This document shows positions 1 through 8,748 of a stretch of DNA of 64,000 bases, in pieces; positions within the stretch are counted from its first letter, which is position 1; every line of letters begins with the position of its first letter. Source of the DNA: NORP110 sp051251595 (GTDB lineage: Bacteria; Pseudomonadota; Alphaproteobacteria; Rhodobacterales; Rhodobacteraceae); contig JBPOFA010000013.1 of assembly GCA_051251595.1 (NCBI GenBank), forward strand, positions 1 through 64,000. Reading direction: 5' to 3'. The translations under genes were made by a program, and so were the position numbers. The notes below the pieces were generated by a model. That model was not told the DNA's origin, did no database searches, and worked only from the letters and a program-made list of their open reading frames with translations.

Positions 1-51
1 ATAATCAATCACACAAATGAGCCAGAGCCTCCATTGCTCAAGCCGCTCTGA

Positions 52-726
52 TGTCCCATTTTATATGACGACGGACACGCCTCAGGAGAAATGTCGCGTG
101 CTGAGTTTGTCTCGTTTCTGACGGACAGTCTTAGCAATGTGGTGAAGAATTGTCGCGACGGGGCGATCGCATATGTCTGCATGGACTGGCGCCATATCGC
201 AGAGCTGACAGAAGTGGGAGAGGCCTGCTTTACAGAGCTGAAGAACTTATGTGTCTGGAACAAGACCAATGCCGGGATGGGGAGCTTCTACCGTTCCAAA
301 CATGAGCTGATCTTTGTCTTCAAGGTGGGAACTGCCCCACATACCAACAGTTTTGGTCTTGGCGAAACCGGACGGTATCGAACAAATGTCTGGGATTATC
401 CTGGCGTGAATATCCGCCAAAAGGGTGGGGTGTCTGACCTTGAGATGCACCCGACCGTCAAACCAACGGCGCTTGTCATTGATGCGATCAAGGACTGCTC
501 GCGCCGCGGGGAACTTGTTCTGGATGTCTTTGGGGGATCCGGAACCACCTTGATTGCCGCGGAACGCTGCGGACGTCGCGCCCGTGTGTTGGAATATGAA
601 CCCAAATACTGCGACACGATTATCCGCCGGTGGCAGGGGCTGACGGGGCGCGAGGCGCGTCATGTTGCTACGGGAAAAACATTTGAAGACCTCACAATTG
701 TGCGCGGCGAGAGGGGGCAAGCGTAA
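52..726 (+). pseudogene. 5'-truncated DNA methyltransferase (N4/N6 type) remnant
   Basis: The readable part resembles the C-terminal half of the ParB-domain/DNA-methylase proteins found in alphaproteobacterial prophages and integrative elements. It shows the VWDYPGVN and MHPTVKP segments and the AdoMet-binding DVFGGSGTT motif near residue 145 of the ATG-91 frame, but lacks the upstream catalytic DPPY half. The reading frame stays family-like upstream of the first ATG (DGHASGEMS), then hits an in-frame TGA at 49-51. It is therefore more likely a decayed remnant than a gene starting at 91. It overlaps the next ORF's start at its stop codon. The window edge prevents checking whether the missing half lies further left in another frame. 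Confidence 0.7.
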
Positions 727-1373
727 TGGGTGATCGTAAAACAAAAGGTAAGGGGAGCGGAAACCTTTCTCCCGAAACGATTGAGGCAACGAAGAAAGCG
801 ATTTTGTTCGGTGAAACCCAGGCCATGCCCATGACGACGCCAGCCCCGAAACGCCGTCAGGGTTCGTCAAAGGAGACGCGTAAAAAACTGAATTCCGTCG
901 ACAAGTCTGTTCTGGAGGTCGCGAACAGCGAAATCGACATCCGCATAGGCGGAGAGGTCAAGACGGTCCGTATGCAGGATGCTGTGACCCAAAAGGCGTT
1001 TGAGAGTGCCCTGCAGGGGAGCGTTCATGGGCAGCGATATGTAATGGGGGCTATCTCGCGGGCCTGCGAACTTGAGAGAGCGGAGATCGACGCCGAGCTG
1101 ACGCTCTGGGGTGAATTCAAAGAGCGGAAATACCAGGAGCGGGCGGAGGCCGAGACCTCAGGGCAGCCCGTGCCTGAGGATCTGCCGCATCCGGATGACA
1201 TCATACTGGATCTCGACATAGGGGTTAGGTTCGTGGGGCCTCTATCTGATGCGGAGCTGAAAGAGGTGCTGAGGGTATATCGAAGCGCCGCGTTCAGGAT
1301 GTTGTGGATCTCGCGATGCTCACGCCGGACATCCTTGACGCAATTGCGTCTGGCGAACAGCCCGATGGCATGA
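726..1373 (+). pseudogene. DUF5681-like phage/element protein with a foreign 3' end
   Basis: The middle of the protein (IGGEVKTVRMQDAVTQ, then a charged helix) resembles DUF5681 proteins, small phage or element proteins of unknown function that often sit next to ParB-methylase genes, as here. Start and preceding stop overlap, so the two were probably co-expressed. After about residue 180 the frame turns into unrelated Arg-rich sequence (RCSRRTSLTQLRL). In another frame the same DNA encodes the end of a serine recombinase. The 3' part is thus a fusion scar and the native C-terminus is lost. The family call is by pattern only. Confidence 0.55.
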
Positions 1374-1447
1374 CGTCAGACACCCTTATCAAGTCGGGCG
1401 TCCCGGCATCCTGGTCAGAGCAGCGCGAACAGTTCGCTAAGCTGTAA
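1268..1447 (+). pseudogene. C-terminal tail of a serine site-specific recombinase (remnant)
   Basis: Frame 2 encodes 59 residues typical of the end of large serine recombinases: ISKRRVQDVVDLAMLTPDIL, then AIASGEQPDGMTSDTLIK and WSEQREQFAKL, ending at TAA 1445-1447. This corresponds to the C-terminal helix-turn-helix region. An in-frame TGA at 1247-1249 and lack of homology before about 1265 show that the catalytic domain is gone. It overlaps the 3' end of the DUF5681-like ORF in another frame, marking a recombination junction. Confidence 0.75.
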
Positions 1448-1504
1448 ACCAACATATCCCACCAATCTCAAACGCGTACCGCCGGAATGGCAAACTGAGA
1501 CTGC

Positions 1505-1525
1505 GCCCTTAAATGGGCCTTTTTT
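1505..1525 (+). terminator. weak candidate intrinsic terminator after the mobile-element remnant
   Basis: A short GCCC/GGGC stem (1505-1508 with 1515-1518) with an AT-rich loop is followed by a run of T residues (1520-1525). It lies downstream of the recombinase tail on the same strand. The stem is only 4 bp, so confidence is low. Confidence 0.35.
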
Positions 1526-1628
1526 GTCGCCCGTGCGAAGTCTCACCGGAAACGCTCATATGCCAAGCCCCCGTAAACACGGGAGAATTCCGCGGTAAAC
1601 GTGCAGCGTCGCGATTTAGGGAAGTGGT

Positions 1629-1703
1629 TGGCTGGGGTGGTAGGATTCGAACCTACGGTACACGCTACCAAAAAGCGTTGCCTTACCACTTGGCTACACC
1701 CCA
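1629..1703 (-). tRNA. tRNA-Gln (anticodon TTG)
   Basis: The minus strand reads as a complete 75-nt tRNA with an encoded CCA end. The acceptor pairs TGGGGT with ACCCCA, the anticodon stem is ACGCT/AGCGT around the loop TTTTGGT (anticodon TTG), and the T-arm has the GGTTCGAATCC signature. It decodes CAA. The 3' end faces the mobile-element fragments at 1-1447, the position where many integrative elements insert. Confidence 0.97.
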
Positions 1704-1794
1704 ACTGCCCGGGTAAGTACGCTTTCATTGCAAAGCGTTCAAGCCCGATTTTCACAAAAAAATTGATTACTTGGAATTCAACACCGCTGTCTGG

Positions 1795-3291
1795 TCAAAA
1801 ACTTTGATCATAGTCGCCAACAGACGGTTCTGTGCGGACAAAATCGTCGATTTCTTTGAAAATTCTGCGCAGCTCTTCTTCGCTTTCCGGGCTTTCGCAC
1901 ACAACGACAAGATTCGGTGTGTTGGAAGAGGCGCGCACAAGGCCCCAGGCGCCGTTGTCAAGAATCACGCGCGCGCCGTTTACAGTGACGATGGTTTCAA
2001 TCGCTCGGCCAGCTATCTGACCGCCATCGGCTTTGTGTTGTTCGAGCCGTTCCACGATGCGGTCGAGCACCGTGTATTTTTCGGTGTCGGGGCAGAAGGG
2101 CGAAAGGGTTGGCATCGCGTAGGTGACGGGCAGCGCTTTGCGTAGGTCAGACATGGATTTGTCGGGGTTGCGATCCATCAGCTTACACAGCTCTACCGCG
2201 ACGCGCATGCCGCAGTCATAGCCGCGCCCAAGGGGCTCGGCCAGGAAGTAGTGACCGGATTTCTCAAAGCCTGCCAGTGCCCCCAAATCCCGGACGCGCC
2301 GTTTCATATGTGAATGGCCGGTCTTCCAGTAGTCGGCTTTGATGCCATGCTCTTTCAAAACCGGGTCAGAGGCGAAAAGGCCTGTGGATTTGACGTCTGC
2401 AACAAAGGTTGCCCCCGGGTGCAGTGGTGCCAGATCCCGGGCCATGATGACGCCGACCTTATCGGCAAAGATTTCCTCACCCTCATCGTCCACGACGCCG
2501 CAGCGGTCTCCGTCGCCGTCAAATCCAATGGCGATATCGGCCCCGGAATTTTTCAACGCGTCGGACATGTCATGGAGCATTTCCATGGCTTCCGGGTTGG
2601 GGTTGTAGTTGGGGAAGGTGTAGTCGAGTTCAGTGTGCAAAGGCACAACCTCTGCCCCCATGCGTTCAAACAGTTCTGGCGCAAAAGCAGACGCGGTACC
2701 GTTGCCGGTGGCGCATACGATTTTCAGAGGGCGTGACAGGCGGAAGTCGCCAACGAGATCGTCGAGATAAGCCTCTCTTACGCCGTCGACTTTTTCGCAG
2801 CTGCCGCCGGGGCGTGCCTGGCCTTCGCCGGCCAACACGATATCGCGCAATTCGGACATTTCGTCGGGGCCGTGGGTCAGCGGGCGTTCAAACCCCATTT
2901 TGACGCCGGTCCAACCGTTCGGGTTGTGCGATGCGGTTACCATGGCGACGGCGGGGGCGTTCAGGTGGAACTGGCTGAAATAGGCCATTGGCGACAGGGC
3001 AGGGCCGATGTCCAGAACTTTGATCCCGGCTTGCATCAAGCCAATGGTCAATGCGTTTTTGATGGACAAGGAGTAGTCGCGATAGTCATTGGCCACGACG
3101 ATGACAGGTTCGATGCCGCGCTTGTGCATTTGGGTGCCGATGCCCAAACCTAGGGCCGTCATTCCCGGCAGATTGATTTCCTCTGGAAATTTCCACCGCG
3201 CGTCATATTCGCGGAACCCTGTCGGGGCGATCATCGGTTCGCTGAGGAAATCCCAAGTGTTGGGGCTAACGGTCTGATTTGGTTTACGCAC
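1795..3291 (-). CDS. phosphomannomutase/phosphoglucomutase
   Basis: An alpha-D-phosphohexomutase of about 498 residues, interconverting hexose 6- and 1-phosphates for sugar-nucleotide and surface polysaccharide synthesis. Three hallmarks are visible: the catalytic phosphoserine loop TASHNPNGWTG near residue 120, the Mg-binding loop DGDGDRCG near 260, and a sugar-binding GFEKSGHYF segment near 345. A TTG at 3297 also opens the frame, but AAGGA lies only 3 nt before it. GTG 3291 has a 9-nt spacing, so I prefer it. It follows kdsA by 26 bp in the same direction, fitting the capsule/LPS cluster. The exact sugar (mannose or glucose) cannot be told from motifs. Confidence 0.9.
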   Translation of the reverse strand: MRKPNQTVSPNTWDFLSEPMIAPTGFREYDARWKFPEEINLPGMTALGLGIGTQMHKRGIEPVIVVANDYRDYSLSIKNALTIGLMQAGIKVLDIGPALSPMAYFSQFHLNAPAVAMVTASHNPNGWTGVKMGFERPLTHGPDEMSELRDIVLAGEGQARPGGSCEKVDGVREAYLDDLVGDFRLSRPLKIVCATGNGTASAFAPELFERMGAEVVPLHTELDYTFPNYNPNPEAMEMLHDMSDALKNSGADIAIGFDGDGDRCGVVDDEGEEIFADKVGVIMARDLAPLHPGATFVADVKSTGLFASDPVLKEHGIKADYWKTGHSHMKRRVRDLGALAGFEKSGHYFLAEPLGRGYDCGMRVAVELCKLMDRNPDKSMSDLRKALPVTYAMPTLSPFCPDTEKYTVLDRIVERLEQHKADGGQIAGRAIETIVTVNGARVILDNGAWGLVRASSNTPNLVVVCESPESEEELRRIFKEIDDFVRTEPSVGDYDQSF

Positions 3292-3317
3292 GTTCAATCG
3301 TCCTTGATGCTCAAAAC

Positions 3318-4151
3318 TTAAAGTCTGATCGGGTCGGCCTTGGCTAACCTGTCAAACGCCATGATGGTTTCCATCAATTTTGACATCTCATCAAGGCGTA
3401 TCATGTTTGGTCCATCCGAAGGGGCCCGATCTGGTTCTTCGTGGGTTTCGATGAAAATTGCGGCGATTCCAAGGGCAACTGCTGACCTTGCCATGACTGG
3501 TGCGAATTCTCTTTGGCCGCCGGATGATCCGCCCAAGCCGCCGGGCCGTGCCACGGAATGGGTGGCATCCATCACCACCGGGTATCCGGTCTTCATCATT
3601 TCGGGCAGGCTGCGCATATCGGCCACAAGGGTATTATACCCAAAAGACACGCCGCGTTCCGTCAACAACAGCCGCTCATTGCCCGTAGATTCAACCTTGG
3701 CCACGACATTTGGCATGTCCCAGGGGGCCATGAACTGCCCCTTTTTGATGTTCACCACAGCACCGCTTTCGCCTGCAGCGATCAGCAAATCGGTTTGCCG
3801 ACACAGGAAGGCCGGGATCTGAATAACGTCCACGACCTCTGTGGCGATGGCGCATTGTTCCGGTGTGTGGATGTCGGTCAACACGGGGACATCAAATTGC
3901 TTTTTGATGCCCTCAAGGATCTTCAGACCGGCCTCTATTCCCGCGCCGCGTTTGCCGCCCAAAGAGGTTCTGTTGGCTTTGTCAAATGACGCCTTGAACA
4001 CATAATTGGCCCCGACGCGTTCGCAAATCTCGACCATGGTCCCTGCGATCATTTGCGCGTGGTCTGCCGTTTCAAGGGCGCAGGGGCCCGCAATCAAAGT
4101 CAGACGCTCGTCATTGCCGACCGCCAGTTTCCCGATGTTCACAGTTTTCAT
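3318..4151 (-). CDS. kdsA: 3-deoxy-8-phosphooctulonate (KDO-8-P) synthase
   Basis: Condenses phosphoenolpyruvate with arabinose 5-phosphate to KDO-8-phosphate, the precursor of Kdo in lipid A core and in the Kdo linker of group-2-type capsules. Family marks are IAGPCALE near residue 20, FKASFDKANRTS, the KKGQFMAPW segment and DATHSVARPGG; the length of 277 residues is normal. The ATG at 4149-4151 overlaps the TAA of the upstream capsule-export gene by one base (TAATG), implying translational coupling. Longer ATG starts upstream would run into that gene and are not needed. Confidence 0.95.
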   Translation of the reverse strand: MKTVNIGKLAVGNDERLTLIAGPCALETADHAQMIAGTMVEICERVGANYVFKASFDKANRTSLGGKRGAGIEAGLKILEGIKKQFDVPVLTDIHTPEQCAIATEVVDVIQIPAFLCRQTDLLIAAGESGAVVNIKKGQFMAPWDMPNVVAKVESTGNERLLLTERGVSFGYNTLVADMRSLPEMMKTGYPVVMDATHSVARPGGLGGSSGGQREFAPVMARSAVALGIAAIFIETHEEPDRAPSDGPNMIRLDEMSKLMETIMAFDRLAKADPIRL

Positions 4152-5794
4152 TATGCAGATACCTGTTCGCGTAAGATCGACGCTGTAAGTGATGCCATCA
4201 AATAGATCCCGCACAAAATGAGGAATGCCACAAAGGTGTTTTCGAATGAGCGGGGATAGGTTGGTTCGTCCGGGGCCGTTGGCCGGACACCCAGGGACAG
4301 ATACCGAACCTGACGGTTCGCCTCTATCCGTGCGGTTTCAAGCTGTTGCAGGGCTTGTTGCATCATCAACTGCCGGGTTTCCAAATCAATCTCTGCCATC
4401 CGCATTTCGCCACTGATCCGCGCCAGAGATGCGTTCTCAGAGCCGCTATCCGTCAGCTGTGCACGCAGATCGTCAATCAAGGTTTCTAGGCGGCTTACGT
4501 CACCGCGTACACCATCAACACGGGCCTTATTGGGGCGATCATTGTCCAACAGCTGTTGCAGTTGCAGGTTCTTTTCTTGCCATTGCGTTTCAAAGGTCAC
4601 GATCTGCGACATCAGCGCAGAGGTTTCCGAGGCCGGGTCAATCACGCCTAGGGTTTCTTGCAGTTCCAGCACACGATTTTGCGCGGCCAGCATTTTGTCT
4701 TCGGCGTCTTTGAAGCTTTCCAAAGAGCCGCTCATCTGGTCTTCGCGAAGCCGCTGCGTCAGTTGGTCGACCTGTTCTTCGGCATAGGCGATCAGCGCCA
4801 GTGAGTATTGCTCGCTCACCTGTGGGTCGGGGGCGATCACTTCCATCTTTACGATACCTTCGGTCGGATCATAGCCGATCTTGACCAGGCGTTTGTAAAG
4901 CCGATAGGCCTTTTCATTCGTGCTGTCAGGTTCCAGTCGCAAGAGCGGATCGATGTTCTCTGCGCTGAATTCATTTTTGAACCCGATATCCTTGTCCAAG
5001 CGCTGCATTGCTTCACGTGACTGCAGGTAGCTTTGGACGGTAATCGAGTCTTGCGATGTCGCAAATCCGGTGCCCGAAAACAGCCCGCCCAAAGACCCGC
5101 CGCCTTGACTGTCGGCCTGTTGGATCAAAAATTCAGATTTGGTTGCATAAAGCGGGGTAGCGATATTGTAGAAATAATATCCGATAAGGACCGTTGGCAA
5201 AAATACGAAAAAGCTAAGCCGGGCCAGCAACAGGATAAATTTGCGCCGCCGGCGTTTGACGATATCCTGTTGGATTTTGTAAATTTCGCGGGCCCGGACA
5301 TCTTCTGTCACCACCTCTGTCGAGGGCAGGGCGTCTTCGTCCACCGTCTTGGGTAAATTGGGCGTTGCGCCCTTGGCCCCGGCGGCGGTCACCAGTTCCA
5401 GCATGTTTGATTTCTTGAACGGGTCGATCCCTTTCTGGCGCAGCAAACGAATTGCGTCGAAATCTGATGTGGGGATCAGCTTGTGTTTTAACGCAACTCG
5501 ACGGGCCATGCGCAGTTGACGGCCGGTCAGGCCCTCTTTCTTGATGGCTTCAATCTCTGCGTTTTCGGCATCGGTAAACTCTGACGCCTTTTTGGCGGCC
5601 GTGGGGTAGGCTTCGTCCCCAAACCCATCTTCGGTCGGTTTGGTTTCGTCAAATAGGGGATGCGTCGGTCCGGTATCGGCCGCAGGTGTTCCCTTTGGGG
5701 TTTCCTGTTCGGTCTGGTCCGTCGGGTTCAGTGGCTTGGCCAAAGAACCGCTTCTGCGGATGCGGTATTTTTTCGCTTTAGGCTTGGTAGTCAT
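4151..5794 (-). CDS. capsule polysaccharide export inner-membrane protein (KpsE/BexC/CtrB family)
   Basis: A polysaccharide co-polymerase/exporter of the Wzz-like fold expected to link the capsule ABC transporter to the outer-membrane pore. One membrane segment lies near residues 180-205 (LSFFVFLPTVLIGYYFY), followed by a periplasmic domain beginning YATKSEFLIQ, a long coiled-coil-like region, and a C-terminal PTAPDEPTYPR motif with a second membrane helix. At about 547 residues it is much longer than E. coli KpsE (about 380). The excess is a charged N-terminal cytoplasmic region containing LTGRQLRMARRVALKH. The ATG at 5794 is chosen because it overlaps the ATPase gene by 17 bp; longer starts overlap further. 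Confidence 0.85.
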   Translation of the reverse strand: MTTKPKAKKYRIRRSGSLAKPLNPTDQTEQETPKGTPAADTGPTHPLFDETKPTEDGFGDEAYPTAAKKASEFTDAENAEIEAIKKEGLTGRQLRMARRVALKHKLIPTSDFDAIRLLRQKGIDPFKKSNMLELVTAAGAKGATPNLPKTVDEDALPSTEVVTEDVRAREIYKIQQDIVKRRRRKFILLLARLSFFVFLPTVLIGYYFYNIATPLYATKSEFLIQQADSQGGGSLGGLFSGTGFATSQDSITVQSYLQSREAMQRLDKDIGFKNEFSAENIDPLLRLEPDSTNEKAYRLYKRLVKIGYDPTEGIVKMEVIAPDPQVSEQYSLALIAYAEEQVDQLTQRLREDQMSGSLESFKDAEDKMLAAQNRVLELQETLGVIDPASETSALMSQIVTFETQWQEKNLQLQQLLDNDRPNKARVDGVRGDVSRLETLIDDLRAQLTDSGSENASLARISGEMRMAEIDLETRQLMMQQALQQLETARIEANRQVRYLSLGVRPTAPDEPTYPRSFENTFVAFLILCGIYLMASLTASILREQVSA

Positions 5795-6431
5795 AGATTG
5801 CCTGAGCCTCTTCCAAGGTGTCGAATAAAATGAATTGACCGTCCCTGAGAACAGCGGCGGATTTGCAGAATTTTTCAAGCGTAGAAGCCTGATGGGACAC
5901 CACGATCACCGTCGAATTTTGCAACCGTTCGCGCAGGACGGTCCCTGCCTTACGGTTGAATTCTGCGTCTGTTGTGCCCGGCATGCCTTCGTCGATCAGG
6001 TAGATGTCGAATTCCAGTGCCAGCAACAGCGCAAAGCTGAACCGGGCGCGCATGCCGGAACTATAGGTGCCGACGGGCATGTCGTAATATTCCTCGATCC
6101 CCGAAAGCCAGCGCGTGAACGCTTCCATATAGTCGGGATCCAAACCGTATAGCCGGGCCACGAAGCGGGCGTTTTCACGGGCCGTGTGTTTGTTGACAAC
6201 GCCCCCCATGAAGCCAAGCGGAAAGGACACGCGGCAGGTCTTGCGAATTTCACCTTCATCAGGTTTTTCCAAACCGGCCATCATATTGATCAGTGTCGTT
6301 TTGCCGGTGCCATTTGGGGCCAGGATGCCCAGAGAGTTCCCCAATTCCACACGAAAAGAGGCGCGGTCAAGAATGACTTTGCGCTGCGTCCCAGTCCAAA
6401 AGGACTTGCTGACATTACTGAACTCTAACAT
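5778..6431 (-). CDS. kpsT: capsule polysaccharide ABC transporter ATP-binding protein (KpsT-like)
   Basis: ATPase of an ABC-2 polysaccharide exporter. It shows Walker A APNGTGKTT near residue 40, a degenerate signature YSSGMRARF near 125 and Walker B DIYLIDEG near 143, with a normal length of 217 residues. The family energises export of lipid-linked capsule across the inner membrane. The cognate permease (KpsM) is not in the window: upstream is a 258-bp gap and then an unrelated permease. The gap carries repeated GGCCTAT words of unknown meaning and must hold the promoter of this minus-strand group. Confidence 0.88.
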   Translation of the reverse strand: MLEFSNVSKSFWTGTQRKVILDRASFRVELGNSLGILAPNGTGKTTLINMMAGLEKPDEGEIRKTCRVSFPLGFMGGVVNKHTARENARFVARLYGLDPDYMEAFTRWLSGIEEYYDMPVGTYSSGMRARFSFALLLALEFDIYLIDEGMPGTTDAEFNRKAGTVLRERLQNSTVIVVSHQASTLEKFCKSAAVLRDGQFILFDTLEEAQAIYDYQA

Positions 6432-6689
6432 CTAAGCGTCCCTGCCCAGACCTGTGCCTCATTGCCTGTAACAGGCCTATGGTTAACGATGGCCTATTAT
6501 TGGCCTCTTAAAGGCTATTATGCAGGTAGTTGCAGCAAGAATACAATGTTCATCGCGGTTCTGGGCAAACACATTGGCGTTTTTCGGCGGAATATTGCGG
6601 CTGACTCGCAAAATTGTGTGGAATTCAGCCGGTCTGCCCGGAAAGCTGGGTCTATCGCCGCAAGTGATGCGGGCAAATTATGGTTAGCC

Positions 6690-7724
6690 CTAAGCGATCA
6701 TGCCCCAGACTGAACCCGCCATGACCGCACTAACCAGCGCTATACCGATATAGGCGGCAAAGACCCGCGGCTTTACCAGCGCCCAAACCGCAATAGCCGC
6801 GGGGATGCAACTGACGCCGCCTGCAATGACAAAGGACATGGCCGCACCGTTGGACATGCCTTGTTCCAACAACGCTTTGACCAAGGGCACGGCGGCGTAG
6901 CCGTTCAAATAGGCCGGTGCCCCCACCAGTGCGCCCAACAGGATTGGCATCGGGCCAGTGCCGCCCAGAACGCTGGCAATCATATCGGCTGGCACATAGT
7001 GCAGCATCAACGCCTCTATCATGTAGGCCAGCAACAACCATTTCCCCAGAAAGAACGCATTGTCGATCAAGGTCGTTCGAAAGGTTTGACGGCGATCGGC
7101 ATCGGTCCAAAAGGCCCAGGCGGGTTTCCCCGTGAATGGGTTTGCCCCGCACCCGCATCCGGAAGCGGTCGGCGTCTTGCGCAAAGGGTCTGCAAAGACC
7201 GGGCCCGTTGCAAATGTCTTGACCACAAACCCGCCAAATATTCCCGCACCGATGGCCGCAACCGTTTTGGCAAGGGCGAATTCAAAGCCCAAAGTGCCAG
7301 ATGTGATCAGGAACATCGCCGGGTCCATCAAGGGGGAGGCCAACCAAAACGCCATCACGGCGGATAAGGGGGCCCCGACCGCCAGCAAGGCGGCGATGAA
7401 CGGAATGACCTCGCAGGAACAAAATGGGGAAAGCCCGCCCATTGCGGCGGCCAGAAAAATCATCCTGACTTCCCGCCCTTCAAAGGCCCGCGCAAGCAGT
7501 GCCTCTGCCCCTGTTGCTTTAAGATAGGCCACTGCAAGAACTGCAAAAACGATGAACACGCCCGTGTGCAGTAGGGATTGGCCCGCAAAAATAACCGTCG
7601 GAAGCGCCTGCCCGGGATCAAAGATCGCCAGGGCCAGCGGGATCAACGCCACCGCCAACAGGGCCTTGTCGATCCGTTTCCAAAAAGTAAGCGGCGCGAT
7701 ATGTGTGTTTGTCAGATCAGCCAT
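6690..7724 (-). CDS. predicted permease (DUF318/ArsP-YraQ family)
   Basis: A polytopic inner-membrane protein of 344 residues with about 8-10 hydrophobic segments. SPFCSCEVIPF near residue 105 is the cysteine-containing motif of DUF318 permeases such as ArsP. A second cysteine cluster (SGCGCGANPF, about residue 195) lies in a loop. Known relatives export organoarsenicals or other soft-metal compounds, but the substrate is not readable here. The start overlaps the ArsR-type regulator by 8 bp and has AAGGA 8 nt upstream. Metal or metalloid efflux under ArsR control is inferred from this pairing. Confidence 0.8.
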   Translation of the reverse strand: MADLTNTHIAPLTFWKRIDKALLAVALIPLALAIFDPGQALPTVIFAGQSLLHTGVFIVFAVLAVAYLKATGAEALLARAFEGREVRMIFLAAAMGGLSPFCSCEVIPFIAALLAVGAPLSAVMAFWLASPLMDPAMFLITSGTLGFEFALAKTVAAIGAGIFGGFVVKTFATGPVFADPLRKTPTASGCGCGANPFTGKPAWAFWTDADRRQTFRTTLIDNAFFLGKWLLLAYMIEALMLHYVPADMIASVLGGTGPMPILLGALVGAPAYLNGYAAVPLVKALLEQGMSNGAAMSFVIAGGVSCIPAAIAVWALVKPRVFAAYIGIALVSAVMAGSVWGMIA

Positions 7725-8067
7725 GGGAATGATCCTTGTCATGCGTGCCAGCGGGGCTATCGGCGCAACATTCAGACAATAGGAAATCCGACAGGGCCTG
7801 CATTTCGTCGTATGCGGCGGCCACACAAATGATCGATCTGCCCTGACGCGATTGTTCCACCAATCCTGCGGTGCGCAAGATATTCATGTGATGCGTCAGC
7901 GTTGATCCGGTGATCCCGCTGCGTTGCCCAAGTTCGCCAATGCTTACGCCCTCGGGTCCTGCGCGCACGATGCTGCGCAGAACCTGAAGCCGTTGCTCTG
8001 ACCCAAGCGCGGCAAAAGCAGCCGCAGCCTTTAGGATTTTTTCGGATTCGAATTGTTCGTTTTTCAT
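7717..8067 (-). CDS. ArsR-family winged-helix repressor
   Basis: A 116-residue ArsR/SmtB-type regulator. The wHTH runs from FAALGSEQRLQVLRSI to the recognition helix SGITGSTLTHHMNIL, followed by a GRSI beta-wing. A C-terminal cysteine pair (LSECCADSP) followed by a His/Asp-rich end is a plausible metal or metalloid sensor site. It is the first gene of a two-gene unit with the permease, and a strong inverted repeat directly upstream suggests autoregulation. Confidence 0.85.
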   Translation of the reverse strand: MKNEQFESEKILKAAAAFAALGSEQRLQVLRSIVRAGPEGVSIGELGQRSGITGSTLTHHMNILRTAGLVEQSRQGRSIICVAAAYDEMQALSDFLLSECCADSPAGTHDKDHSHG

Positions 8068-8095
8068 ATTTCGATAATTCTAGAAATATCGAAAT
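8068..8095. promoter_or_regulatory. inverted-repeat operator upstream of the arsR-type gene
   Basis: ATTTCGATA (8068-8076) and TATCGAAAT (8087-8095) form a perfect 9-bp inverted repeat around a 10-nt spacer that itself contains TTCTAGAA. It begins immediately before the regulator's start codon and lies 53 bp from the divergent glycosylase-like gene. Position and symmetry fit an ArsR dimer site. Confidence 0.65.
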
Positions 8096-8148
8096 GAGTC
8101 AAGCTTGAAATTGCATCTCGATACCGACCTGCTTAACACGGGGGGGCA

Positions 8149-8748
8149 ATGACACGTGAAATCAATCAGCTTCAACATGACATTCGCGGCTGTCGATTAT
8201 GCGCCGAACGGTTTGCGGCCACTGCGACGCAACACGGCCCGAAACCTGTCCTTTGGTTTTCCGCCTCGGCCCGTATTGTCATTGCCGGACAGGCGCCGGG
8301 GGCCAAGGTTCACGCCTCTGGCAAGCCGTTCACCGATCCGTCCGGTGATCGGTTGCGCGACTGGACGGGGTTGCGTGGTGAAGAGTTCTATGATCGTGAA
8401 AAGGTCGCGATTGTTCCGATGGCCTTTTGTTTTCCCGGATATGACGCCAAGGGATCTGACTTGCCGCCGCCGCCAATCTGCCGCAAGACGTGGCATGAAA
8501 AGGTTATGGCGCAGTTTGAAGCACCGCGTTTGACCATTCTGGTTGGCGGCTATGCGCAAAAATGGCATCTGAAAACAAAACAAAACGTGACAGAAACCGT
8601 GGAGGATTGGCGGGCTTTGGGGCCAAGGGTGTTTCCTCTGCCTCATCCGTCCTGGCGCAACACCGCTTGGCTGAAAAAGAACCCATGGTTCGAACAGGAT
8701 TTGGTGCCCGCATTGCAACGACAGGTAAAGGACGCCTTGGATGACTGA
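8149..8748 (+). CDS. uracil-DNA glycosylase family protein
   Basis: A 199-residue protein with the CRLCAERF cysteine pair near the N-terminus, the active-site-like IAGQAPGAKVHASGKPF strand-loop (about residues 45-65) and the C-terminal PLPHPSWRN motif of UDG-superfamily proteins. Canonical members excise uracil from DNA; this subgroup is little characterised. The retained cysteines could belong to an iron-sulfur site, but only one CxxC is obvious. It overlaps the next gene by 8 bp, so the two are probably one operon. Confidence 0.8.
   Translation: MTREINQLQHDIRGCRLCAERFAATATQHGPKPVLWFSASARIVIAGQAPGAKVHASGKPFTDPSGDRLRDWTGLRGEEFYDREKVAIVPMAFCFPGYDAKGSDLPPPPICRKTWHEKVMAQFEAPRLTILVGGYAQKWHLKTKQNVTETVEDWRALGPRVFPLPHPSWRNTAWLKKNPWFEQDLVPALQRQVKDALDD

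Noticed and set aside
1..1447. Gene-transfer-agent or intact prophage cluster
   Set aside because: Only truncated methylase, DUF5681-like and recombinase pieces are present; there are no capsid, terminase or tail genes.
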